NCBI GenBank assembly: GCA_022575985.1
Contig: JAKSXM010000263.1
Span: 6,676,001 to 6,740,000 of the forward strand
Length of the DNA stretch: 64,000 bases
Source of the DNA: Anagrus nilaparvatae
Taxonomy: Eukaryota; Arthropoda; Insecta; Hymenoptera; Mymaridae
Reading direction: 5' to 3'
Position numbers and translations under genes: made by a program. Every line of letters starts with the position of its first letter. Position 1 is the stretch's first letter. Shown in pieces: positions 1-9,496 of the stretch. The notes below the pieces were generated by a model. The model saw only the letters and a program-made list of their open reading frames with translations. It was not told where the DNA came from and made no database searches.

Positions 1-30
1 GATAATAAATATATATATATATGTTAAAAT

Positions 31-376
31 AGAATCACAGAATGTTTGAAAAATAAGTTAATCACAATTAATAATTGAATAAAATAATTGCAAAAATATA
101 ACAGTTATTATAATAATGTAAACAATACAGTTTAAAAATAATGATAATTTAAATATATTTTTTTTTTTTTTTTTATTAACAAAAGAAAATACAGGTTTGG
201 GAACTAGCCCATATAACCAATGGTATCACCAACTGGTATTACAGATATCTATGTACATGATTTAAATATATGTAAAAAAGGTACTTGTAGCGACATCTAT
301 TGGTATTTGATTAAAAATATGTGCAGTAATTTTTATCAATAAAGAAGTATGAAAAGATGACTAGGTATGTTGCCAT
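31..376. repeat. Penelope-like element non-coding repeat, copy 1
   Basis: This AT-rich stretch matches 13383-14025 in the same orientation. Shared blocks include the run around 'aacagttattataataatg', the segment 'aactagcccatataaccaa' (variant in the second copy), and 'gtagcgacatctattggta'. It lies just upstream of the Penelope-like coding remnant at 461. Penelope-like elements carry repeated terminal (pLTR) sequences, so I infer that this is the non-coding part of the same family. Confidence 0.55.
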
Positions 377-460
377 GGTGACGTACGGTTATTCTATGTA
401 AACAATATATGCATGTACTTTTTCATTTTATGAATTACAGATAAATATGGTATTACGCTT

Positions 461-1174
461 ATGATAAGAAGGTCCTCATCAGGCAGATATCTTAACTTTA
501 ACTCTGGCCACACAAAACACCAAAAAATTGGCATGATATACACTCTAGTTGATAAGGCCATCTTGTTATCTGAAGAATGTTACCACACTGAAAATCTGGA
601 CATAGTTAAACAGCTTTTAATAAATAACAACTATCCGACCAAATTTATAGATTATTACATGAAGAAAAGAGTTAACACACTAGAATATAGGACTACCAAT
701 GCTATTGATAATGACTCTCATTTTGACATAAATAAAAAAATTTTAATCAAAAAACCTAAAGTGAGCATACCACATGTAGAAGGTTTTTAAAATAGTATGT
801 GCGGCATGCTTAAAAAACATGGCATTGTACCTAACATCATAAATAATAATAGCAATCTAGTCATCAAAGCCAAAGATAGAACACCTAAGGGTGAGAAAAC
901 TAATGTCATACATAAATTTGAATGTGAACAATGTGATGCATCTTATGTCGGTCAAACAAAACGAGAAGCAGCTGTACGTATAGGTGAACATAAGGCTGGT
1001 ATAGATAGAATCATCAAAAAAGAAAAGAAATTAGCTGAGGAAAAAGAGAAAATTCAACCTCCTAAAAGTACAAGAATCCTTAGAAGTATGAACAAAGATA
1101 AGAATATCCCAACAATAGAAGTTCCTAATGACAACGATAACATCAATAATATCAAAAAAAAAGAACGAAGATAA
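461..1174 (+). pseudogene. Penelope-like element: RT C-terminus plus GIY-YIG endonuclease, 5'-truncated
   Basis: One reading frame runs through the region and is broken by a single TAA at 788-790. The first part (461-787) resembles the C-terminal end of Penelope reverse transcriptase, with SSSGRYLNFNSGH near its start. The second part (797-1174) contains the GIY-YIG signature of these elements: a CxxC pair (CEQC), then SYVGQTKREAAVRIGEH at about residues 49-65 of that part, with Gly, Arg and the terminal Glu-His visible. The tail is lysine-rich. The catalytic RT core is missing, so this is a 5'-truncated dead copy. In the family the protein reverse-transcribes its RNA and nicks the target. 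The family call is firm; the exact start is not meaningful. Confidence 0.85.
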
Positions 1175-1214
1175 AGAAAAAGTTGTCACACACACTACAT
1201 TGACACCAAGCACA

Positions 1215-2590
1215 ATTTTAAGTGGAAAGATTTCTCTATATTAGACAGAGAACCTTCTCATCATAAGCGTAATATAGTTTTTGTTTATTTTTATATATCG
1301 ATGCTTCTGCTTTGATTCTGCCAATAAGTAAAAAACAATTTCATTGTCGGTTGAGAACTCTTTGTCTTGAATTTCTTATGGTGCCACTTCTTAAATTAAT
1401 AATACTTGTTATTTGTGATCTTGACAACTTAATAAATTTAGAATTTACATAAACTAAACAAGTAATAAATAATATACAGAGTTAATAGTAGAAGATTTTA
1501 ATATAAAAATTAAAATTAAAAATTACCTGTTATAGCATTTATAATATTATAATTTTACCTGAGCCATATTATAGCCGTATTAAGTTATTTATTTATGGAA
1601 TATCTTTGTTCAGTTCCGACAGTATTTCTGAAGAAAAAATTATTGAAGCAGAATTGTGTCTTAAATAATTTGTACGCCGATTTCAAGAATAATATGGTAC
1701 AAGACATATGTCTATAAATTTACATTTGCTGCTGCATTTAGCTGACATAGTACTAAAAACTGGATCTCTTTGGTTCAAATCATGTTTTCCTTACAAAGAT
1801 GTGAAATTAAAAATAAATTAAATAAAATTACTGAAAATTTATTCACAATAGGATCGATTAAAAAACTTAGTGAAATTCTGGATAATTTACAGATGTGATT
1901 TCCTAATTTATTTAAAGACTATAAAAGTATATATTTTTTCAAAAAATTATATAAAAACAAAAATTTGTTCACTTCAAAAGCTTGTAAAAAAACCCTCAAA
2001 AATTCTTTTTATGTTAAATTTCTCGATGAGCATAGTTTATGTCATGGTTATATAAAATATTTTTTGTTATTAAAATTTTGTAATTGTTTACAAATATGTA
2101 CCTGCAAAAGTAGGCGATTCTAGGCTATTGTAAAAAAATTGTTAACTAGACCTTTAAAACTAAATATATATGATCAAAAAAAAAAAATTAAATAATTATA
2201 ACGAAATCATCGAGGAATCAAATAATTTTATTATTGTTGATGTAAAACAATTAAAATGTGTATGTTTTTATATAAACAATACAGAAACAGAAAAGCCATA
2301 CGTCATAGATCCGTCATGTAAACTCATTTGAAATAGAATAATAAATTTAAGTATTTGTATTTTTTTGTACAAAATTTAATTTTAACTTAATTGATATGTA
2401 ATTTAATTGTAATTAGTGAGCATTCAGTTAGTGAATACTTTAAAGTTGCAAAGAGTTATAAAATAAAGACATTTAATATTTTATAAATAAACTTATTTAT
2501 TTAAAATTAAACAAAAATTCATTTATTTATGAAGCATATACCAAAAAATGCCCATTTTTATTCTTTTAAAATAACTATTTTATTATTCAT
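1215..2590. other. AT-rich non-coding stretch
   Basis: I see no convincing coding potential, RNA gene or ordered repeat here. The first ~80 bases may be the 3' tail of the Penelope-like element. Short direct copies of 'ccaaatgtggcccaaag' occur just downstream at about 2606 and 2711. Confidence 0.4.
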
Positions 2591-2794
2591 CAAAATGGCT
2601 TGTCCCAAATGTGGCCCAAAGTATTTCCTAAATGTCGTCTAGGGGACATACGCCATATGTTGGCCATATGTGGGTAATACTTTTTTCTAAGCATGACCCA
2701 AAGGTTGGTCCAAATGTGGCCCAAAGACTCCGAAATTGTGCGGGCTAGAATAATTTTTATCCACGAAATAAACTGTTTTTCAGAGTAGTCTAGA

Positions 2795-3375
2795 GAAACC
2801 CAGATTGATTCTGAGTAATTCAGATCTTTTCGAGATCTTTTAAAATAGTGAACTTTACGTTTTCAGCCGTCTTAAACAATTTTAAAAAATTTTCTTAAAA
2901 CATTACCAATTTCCACAACTAATAGAATGCTTTAGATTGATTCAGAGTCATTCAGCTCTTTTAAAATATTTTTCTTGATATTTGCAGCTATTTTAAGTCA
3001 TTTTTGGAGACTTTTATATAAGATCAATAAATCTGATCAACGATTTTCTGCAGAAAACTATTCTTTGGATTGATTTAGAGTAATTCAGAGTGATTCAGAT
3101 CCTTTAAAATTATTTTTTTTTTCATTGGCAACGATTTTTAGCAATTTTTAGAAATTTGAATAGAATTTTGACGATTTTCCGCAAACAGAAATTTGTTTCA
3201 GAATGTTTCAGTATTTCAGATCTTTTAAAATTTTTTTTTCATTTTCAGCAATTTTAAGCGATTTAGAGAAATTTTTGTACAAAACTAACGATTTTCTAAA
3301 AAAAAACTAAAAAAATGGTTCCTCTTTGAGGAACCAAAAAATATGATTTAGAGTGATTCAGACTGATTCAGACCG
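2795..3375. repeat. Degenerate tandem repeat, ~130-137 bp period
   Basis: Blocks of the form 'gattgattcagagtnattcag' followed by 'cttttaaaat' and a 'cagcnattttaa' segment recur near 2803, 2938, 3068 and 3195. They end in a short cluster of 'gattcaga' repeats at 3345-3380. The units have diverged strongly, which suggests an old satellite-like array. No coding frame is evident. Confidence 0.55.
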
Positions 3376-3379
3376 ATTC

Positions 3380-3490
3380 ACAGGGTTGCCACTCGGTCTG
3401 GAAAACTGGAAAGTCAGGGAAAGTCAGGGATTTTAATTTTGTCTCTGGAATGTCAGGGAAAGTCAGGGATTTTTATAAAAATATCTGGAA
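3380..3490. repeat. GTCAGGGA-motif repeat
   Basis: The sequence around 'aaagtcagggaaagtcaggg' is repeated twice within about 70 bp, with 'tctgga' spacers. This resembles a widespread short dispersed-repeat end seen in many animal genomes. No gene is visible. Confidence 0.4.
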
Positions 3491-3651
3491 AAAAATTAAT
3501 TACATAATGAATAATTATTTGTTCTTAAACAATAGATATTTTTAGGAATTTATTACGACATAATATTTCATTCATTTTCGCGTAAACTAAGATTAGGACT
3601 TGGCTCATTTTAAGCTTATTTCATAAAAAATAATTAATTATTTAAATCTAA

Positions 3652-4290
3652 TTAGTAGAGTTTATTAATACCTGATTTGTAGGAAATTAGGCACTTTTTT
3701 GAGAATGAGTGAAATCACTTAAAACTTTTTTCATTCGCTTCATTTTGGCCCCAATAAAAATGTTACATATCAAACTTCTTTGGTCAGACCCCGAGGGGGG
3801 TGGTTTGCCCCCGTTTGGGGGGTGAAAATAATTTAAAAAAAACACCACAAATCGATTAATTTTTTGATTCTAAGACAAAAATGTTAAATAACATTTTTTA
3901 TGAAAATGTATCGAAAATGCATGCATTTTTATCAAAATGCGTCAGTTATAGACCTTAAAAACCTTTGAATTTCGCGTCGACTAAGAAACTCAATTTTAAA
4001 AATATCAAATTCCTAATGACTGTAAGTGTCAAGGGATGTATTTTCATGAAAAATGTTATTCCACATTTTTGTCTTAGAATCAAAAAATTGGTCGATTTGT
4101 ATTGTTTTTTTTAAATCTTTTTTTCACCCCCCAAACGGGGGTAAACCACCCCCCTCGGGGGTCTGACCAAAGAAGTTTGATATGTAACATTTTTTATTGG
4201 GGCAAAAATGAAGCGAATGCAAAAAGTTTCAAGTGATTTCACTCATTCCCAAAAAAGTGCTTAGTGTTTGTAATAATAAACTCTACTAAA
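3652..4290. mobile_element. Foldback (palindromic) element, ~640 bp
   Basis: The left arm starts with 'ttagtagagtttatta' and the right arm ends with its reverse complement. The arms (about 3652-3920 and 4040-4290) pair through distinctive blocks: 'ggtcagaccccgaggggggt' on the left against 'cccccctcgggggtctgacc' on the right, and 'cccccgtttggggggtgaaa' against its complement. A spacer of about 120 bp separates them. No open frame of note lies inside. This is a non-autonomous foldback or MITE. I could not assign a clear target duplication. Confidence 0.75.
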
Positions 4291-4515
4291 AAATGGATTC
4301 AAAAGTTCCCATTATAATCCCGTTTTTTAGCCATTAAATATTAAAATTAAGCCCAGGGAGACTTTAAAAATAAATGTGATCTTTTTGTTGCATTAAAAAA
4401 TAGCTAATTCGCCCTCCCCCCTCCTCTTTTCGAAACTTTTTTGAATCCGCTACTGCTCATGTCTAATGTAGTGAACTCTCCTTGTTAGTCCATTTTTGGA
4501 TAAAATTAAAATTTT

Positions 4516-4720
4516 ATGTCCGGCGGCCAGGAAGCACGTATTTCTCGGACTCTACGTGCCTGGCAAAGGCGTGTTTTCTTGTCACAGACACAGAAAAATT
4601 TTATACGGCCCTTATCCATAAATAAAGAATGCCCTAAATCGCAATTTACCATCCTCGGTTTCGCCTCAGAAGGTAATTTACATGCGATTTGGGTCATTCC
4701 TTACTTTTTTGGACTCGAAC
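4516..4720. repeat. Cluster of short hairpins
   Basis: Two inverted repeats follow each other. 'gccaggaagcacgta' is opposed to 'tacgtgcctggc' around 4526-4564, and a block near 'gaatgccctaaatcgc' at about 4627 is opposed to 'gcgatttgggtcattcc' at about 4683-4700. Open frames on both strands are by-products of this symmetry. It is probably part of an old non-autonomous element. Confidence 0.4.
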
Positions 4721-4729
4721 CGTAAATAT

Positions 4730-5256
4730 ACTATTTCTTGCCACTGTTGAAGAAAAATTATGTTTTGCCCTCGGCCGTAAAAAAAGAATTCCCAAGATCA
4801 CAGTGTGTTAGCTTCCCATCAGATTGCAATTTACATTTACTCTAGGCCATTCTTTATATTTGCGACCAAGGATGAAAATATACTATCTATGTAAAAAGAG
4901 TTGTTTTAGTTTCTAAGGTCAGAATTCCAAAATTCGGGGCCAAAAGTAAAATATGGCCGCCCCAATTAGAATAATTTATAACTTTGAAAGAGACTATTTT
5001 GTTTTAAAGAATAGGGTTATATGGTTTTTTGACTTTACTCAGTCGGCCAACAAAATGATAGCATATTTAAAAAAGCAAAATCATAAATAAAAAAGCCTTT
5101 AAATTAATATTTTTTGAAAGCTGCTGTCATTTTGAGGGACAATTTGATGTGCACCATTTTATTTAAAAAAGTCTAAAAACTAACAGTGAAGAGTAGTAGA
5201 CCAAATCTGGTGGCGGCCACAAACAAAACCACCCCCTCCTCGTGATTTGACTGGAG
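4730..5256. other. Non-coding, ending in a TIR-like remnant
   Basis: No gene is seen. The last bases, 'cgtgatttgactggag' at 5241-5256 followed by TA, match the right terminus of the TA-flanked palindrome at 14625-15729. This is therefore probably one end of a decayed member of that family. Confidence 0.4.
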
Positions 5257-5289
5257 TAAATATAAAAAATTTTTAGATAATAAATAAAT

Positions 5290-6241
5290 ATATATATCTT
5301 ATCTTAATACTACATATATCTGAAAATTTATTTGTCTGTTTGTTTGTTTGTTTGTTTGTTTGTACCCTAATGACTCAAGAACCACCAAACCGATTGGCAT
5401 GAAACCGGTGTCAAAATGAAGTAAAAAAATCTGCGAGTGACATAGGGTCTATATTTTTTGATTATCTATGTCGAGACTATTGCCAAATTTTATTTTCACA
5501 AGTTTGTAGTATTCGATTCGGCCCCAATTTTTACGTACTCTCTTAAATTTTTATTCAAAACGGAGGTATCTTTAAAATTTTATACAATTTTTTTTAGGCT
5601 AAAATGCTGGTAAAAAAATTTTTTTAAATTTCTTAATATTTTATGGTATATTTAATAATTTATTTGTGTGCCTGTGTGTACCCTAATGACCCAAAAATCA
5701 CTAAACCAAATGACATCAAACCAGTGTCAAAGTTTATAAAAAAAGTCTGCGGGTGACATTAGCTATAGATTTTCTGCTCAGCTATCGTAGTTTTTGAGAT
5801 ATTTAATTTTTACTGTTTTTGAAGTTAATAAAATTTTTAATAATTTTGAAAAAAATTAAAATGTCTCGAGACTATCGATAAATTTTATTGTCACAAGTTT
5901 GTAGTATTCGATTCGGCACCAATTTTTATGTACTCTACTAAATTTTTATTCAAAACGGAGATATCTTTAAAATTTTATACAATATTTTTGAAGCTAAAAA
6001 AAAATTTTTTTCATTTTTTTATTTTTTATGGTATTTCTAATAATGTACTTGTGTACCTGTGTCCAATGAACGAAATTACATAAAACCGATGTTAAAATAA
6101 AGTTAAATTAAAAAAATTTTTACTATTTTTGGGAAAGATTAAATATTTTGAAAATTTGGTTAAAAAGTGAAATATCTGGAAAATATGATAAAATTTTAAT
6201 GTCGCCATTGGTATGACTTAATTTAGCCATTTCTAGAACCA
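5290..6241. repeat. Two diverged direct ~320-400 bp units with (TTTG)n tract
   Basis: Two units share 'accctaatgac' (5364 and 5680), a 'aaaccggtgtcaaa'-type block, and 'tttgtagtattcgattcgg' (about 5504 and 5900), then 'tttttattcaaaacggag'. The first begins after a (TTTG)n run at 5330-5362. The short element at 6242 begins with similar sequence, so all three probably come from one family. Confidence 0.5.
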
Positions 6242-6524
6242 TCTATATATACATATCTTAATATTGTATACTATACATATTTGAAAATTTCTTTGTCTGT
6301 CTGTCTGTACTCAGTTAAATTTTTTTATTTTCTCTTTTATAATTATAGAATCAATTAGATCCTATAATTTTTCATTAATATTTCACCTACGTTGCTCTGA
6401 ATAGTTTCAATGTATTTGCATAATTATAAATTTGTAGTGAAACATGATTTTTTTAATCAACACAAACAGAAGTAAAGGCGACACAGTGGGGGGGGGGCAG
6501 AGCCCCCCTTCTCAGCTATGCTAG
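6242..6524 (+). mobile_element. Short Helitron-like non-autonomous element (candidate)
   Basis: The candidate begins TCTATATATACATATC after an A and ends in CTAG followed by T, which fits the known Helitron rule of insertion between A and T. A GC hairpin, 'ggggggcagagcccccc', lies about 12 bases before the terminal CTAG, as Helitron 3' ends require. It carries no protein and is only about 280 bp. The 3' end is the better-supported end; the 5' boundary is inferred from the TC start. Confidence 0.5.
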
Positions 6525-6573
6525 TATATCTACCTATAATATAAATATATAATCGCCGCTGTAGGCAGCTTAC

Positions 6574-6715
6574 CACGTGGTTATCACGTGATCATTATAT
6601 GATTATCACGTGATCACCAAGTGTATATCACGTGATCACTATATGGTTATCACGTGATCACTACGTATATAGCATGTGATCACTATATGGTTATCACGTG
6701 ATCACCACTTATATT
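6574..6715. repeat. 22-bp tandem array of CACGTG palindromes
   Basis: CACGTG cores lie at 6585, 6607, 6629, 6651 and 6695, with a CATGTG variant at 6673, so the spacing is exactly 22 bp throughout. An extra CACGTG sits at 6574. Each unit reads roughly 'ttatcacgtgatcactatat'. The core TCACGTGA is a full palindromic E-box. The regular spacing, about two helical turns, shows simple tandem expansion. Factor binding is inference. Confidence 0.85.
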
Positions 6716-6993
6716 AACGGTTGCTATAGAAACAGTAACCATGGTAACAGTTGTTATGGGAATGGTAACCATTGCAGCAGTTACTATGGAGACGGTAACC
6801 ATGCTAACGGTTGTTATAAAAATTGTAAAACAGTAACCATGGAAACGGTTGTTATGGAAATTGTAACCATAGCAACGGTTACTATGGGAATGGTAACTAT
6901 AGCAACGGTTGCTATGGAAACGGTAAACATGGTAACTGTTGTTATGGAAATAGTAACCTTAGAAACGATTGCTACTGAAACGGTCGCTATGGA
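6716..6993. repeat. 30-bp minisatellite of X-box-like palindromes, 9 copies
   Basis: Nine units of 30 bp (the fourth is 38) begin 'aacggttgctatggaaac' and end 'ggtaaccatggt' with variation. Each unit, read with the next, supplies two 14-bp imperfect palindromes of the type GTTGCTATGGAAAC and GTAACCATGGTAAC. These fit the RFX X-box pattern known from other animals. An open frame on the plus strand is a by-product of the period being divisible by three. It abuts the 22-bp array. Confidence 0.85.
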
Positions 6994-7643
6994 TTACTAC
7001 TCGTAGTAACGGTTTTAAGTTCAGCAGTTCATACGTATAAATATTTAGGCACGATCACCCTATGTATGCAATACATAGATGAAAATCGTGCCTTATAATT
7101 TTGTCAGGTCAAAAAACGAAAAGTTCCTAAAATTGTCTAATTTGTGGATAAATTTTGTCCCCAAGTCATTCCGATGCCTCTAACATGCTTATACTGAAGG
7201 TATGTGTGTCTGTATGTATGTTCGAGAAACTGTACAGAGCAAATTTTAAACACAACTTGATGAAATAAAAAAAAAATTGGTACATAATTTTTTGTACAGT
7301 ATCTAGTTGTGCCTCCTCCAGTATGACTAAATTTCATCCATTTGTTGTCGAGCAATCACAAAAATACTGATTTCCGTTAACAAAAAAATTGACTAATAAT
7401 AGTAAATATCTGGAACAACTCGATGAATCAAAAAAAAAATTAGTACAAAATTTGTTATTTGATGTCTAGATTTGCCTCCTCCAGTTTGGCTTAATTTCAA
7501 TAAGTTGTTGTTGAGTTATCACAAAAAAAGTGATTTCAAATACCAAAAAAATTAACTAAAATAGTAATAAAATAGGAAGTATCTGGAACAACTCAGTCAA
7601 ACAAATTAAAATTAATTTATATAATAATAAAAATGTTTCTTAC

Positions 7644-7958
7644 ATTCATGAAAGTGTCATATGCCATGGTGTCAGTTTCAGCATCCCACACGCACCTATT
7701 CCGCATCCAGAATTTTCCATTAATACAACATTTACAGCAAGCTTATAATTTTTATGTTTGTTCACTTCACCTGAATATAGTTATAAAAATGATAACTTAT
7801 TATATTTTTAATTTACTTCCTATTCTTATCCTAATTAAGTCAGTTATTTGTTTCATCCATTTTTCAGCTTCTTCTGCAGAATAAACTTTTGTCGATAATG
7901 TATCAAACATAACATTATGGATTATTTTCTTTGCTTTTTTTGGCTGGAATCTAGACAT
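7644..7958 (-). pseudogene. Dynein light chain Tctex1-type gene fragment, two exons
   Basis: The minus strand reads an ATG at 7958-7956 followed by RFQPKKAKKIIHNV and VYSAEEAEKW, then a 46-bp intron (7816-7771) with GT..AG ends. The frame continues as NYKLAVNVV, and after a frameshift as RCVWDAETDTMAYDTFMN, ending at a 'gtaaga' donor at 7643. This order matches the Tctex1 fold (DYNLT2B/TCTEX1D2 group): RF.P start, YSPEEA, YK..V.VV, then RCFWDA.TD..FMN. The last exon of the family is not visible. The frameshift before RCVWD is shared with the copy at 25.0 kb, so it predates their split. The protein family binds dynein; this copy is dead as read. The antisense frame on the plus strand is a shadow. 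Confidence 0.75.
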
Positions 7959-8059
7959 TTTTAAGCATATTAAATTACTTCAAGATTAAGAAAAACCATA
8001 AATAAACCTCACCTTTCACTCAGTTTTGCCATTAACATAATTCTAATGCTGAAAAATAA

Positions 8060-9050
8060 AAAACAAAGAAATTACGTTCTTTATATTAATTTAAAAAAAA
8101 TATTAAAAATTTTTATACTTATCTGAATAAAACTTTTGTTTATTTAACTATATACACCAAAAAATTTAAAATAAACCTGAAAAAAATAATAACAAATTTA
8201 TAAACACTGCAGCCATTAACCTAGCAGTCGACTAGCAGACTAACCTAACTATACTACTCAAAGTCTTCTAGTTTAAATTTAAGCGCGTAATTCAAAACAA
8301 CTTTTAAAAGTTTTTTTACTATTTTTTCAAAAACGTGGATAAAAATAATAAATAATATATAAATTTGTAAATTTATATTTTTTTTAATTAATATTTTTAT
8401 GCAAAATTTTTAAAAAGATGATATAGTAAGCTCTATTAAATTAAGTACTCGAATTTAAACTAATACTTGTTTTTCAGCAGTATTAGCTTTAAATTACCTT
8501 ACAATAAGCATACATTGCTGTTAACAAATTTGTTATTATCTTTTCTCAGATAAAAACGAATATCTTAAGGCACACAGGTAGAATTTGATTTAGGTAATTA
8601 AAATATGTTAATATATTCTTTTTAAAGAATATGGGAAATTTTTCTTTGATTTTTTTCAGGATTAAGAAAGATTAATATATACTGAAAAATTTAGATATTT
8701 TAATCAAATTTAGAAACTCAAAGTATATTTTATAATTTCACAGCACATTTTAGTAAATTATTATAAAGGAAAGTTGGTGCCAGTTTTATTGATCAGTAAT
8801 ATTCAGCAAACGATCTTGTTAGGTGAAAAATAAATACGAATAATCTAAACTCTATTATTTATATTTAATGCAGATAAAAAAATTTTCTTTATAAATTTTA
8901 AATATTTTTAAGCAAATTCGGGTTAAAGAAAAATTTTCGAATAATTATTTATGAATATACTTTGAATAACATGTAATAATAAATAATAGTTTTCCATTTA
9001 TGAAGGTGTGGATCCCATCAAGATTATTAAAGAGAAAATACTCAATAAAT
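8060..9050. other. Upstream non-coding part of the TIR element
   Basis: On the minus strand there is an exon-like block flanked by a 'ttttttcag' type acceptor and a 'gtgagg' donor near 8015-8052 (reading IRIMLMAKLSER, or IRIMFMAKLSER in the second copy). The remainder is AT-rich without recognisable coding sequence. It may be 5' untranslated or intronic sequence of the captured gene. Confidence 0.35.
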
Positions 9051-9159
9051 ATGTGATCGTGCCTGAAATAAAAAAGCCTTAGCTTTTTTATAATTCTTTG
9101 CGATTTTTTTTATTTTTTTTTAAATTTTTTATTCTATTATATATATTTTCATTTCTAAG

Positions 9160-9282
9160 GAACATGGATTTTCTTATAAAAAATCAAAATTATTTAGTTT
9201 TGATGTTATTGACTGTTTGAAAAATATAAAAAGATGTATACCTTTAGATGATATCTGTGATAAATTTTATGATATAATACAG
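9160..9282 (+). CDS. Candidate internal exon of an unrecognised gene
   Basis: A pyrimidine-rich acceptor (ttttcatttctaag) precedes 41 codons with no stop, and a GTATAG donor follows directly after ...DKFYDIIQ. The frame begins EHGFSYKKSKLFSFDVIDCL. Both splice boundaries fall between codons. The next in-phase block is at 10753, beyond a LINE insertion. I do not recognise the protein. It could be part of a host gene whose earlier exons lie outside the TIR element, or another captured fragment. Confidence 0.45.
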
Positions 9283-9496
9283 GTATAGCACACCCAAAAA
9301 AATTGAACTATTAATATCATTAAGATTTTTTTTTATATATAAGTAATTAATTAAACTACTAAATTATTTCGTATTTTATTAAAGACAAAGGTAAATTTGG
9401 ATATAAGTAGTGGTAAAAGACGTGAAATATTAATAAGATGAAACAAAAGCCAATGTAAATATTAATAATATTTAAATTTTTTAAATTTAATGTATT

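Larger units (their letters stand above)
7047..9064 (-). mobile_element. TIR element carrying a Tctex1-type gene fragment, copy 1
   Basis: The element is bounded by AGGCACGATCAC (7047-7058) and its reverse complement GTGATCGTGCCT (9053-9064). It is nearly collinear with 24429-26462 over its whole length, and similarity continues about 43 bp past the right TIR through a small 'aaaaaagccttagctttttt' hairpin. A second small hairpin follows the left TIR. No transposase is seen, so it is non-autonomous. It holds exon-like blocks of a dynein light chain on the minus strand. I could not fix a target duplication. Confidence 0.75.

Noticed and set aside
6698..7006. 102-codon plus-strand frame rich in Asn, Gly and Thr
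   Set aside because: It arises from the 30-bp period (divisible by three) of the X-box-like minisatellite and has no protein features.
7633..7884. 83-codon plus-strand frame containing SHTHLFRIQNF
   Set aside because: It is the antisense shadow of the Tctex1-type exons on the minus strand.
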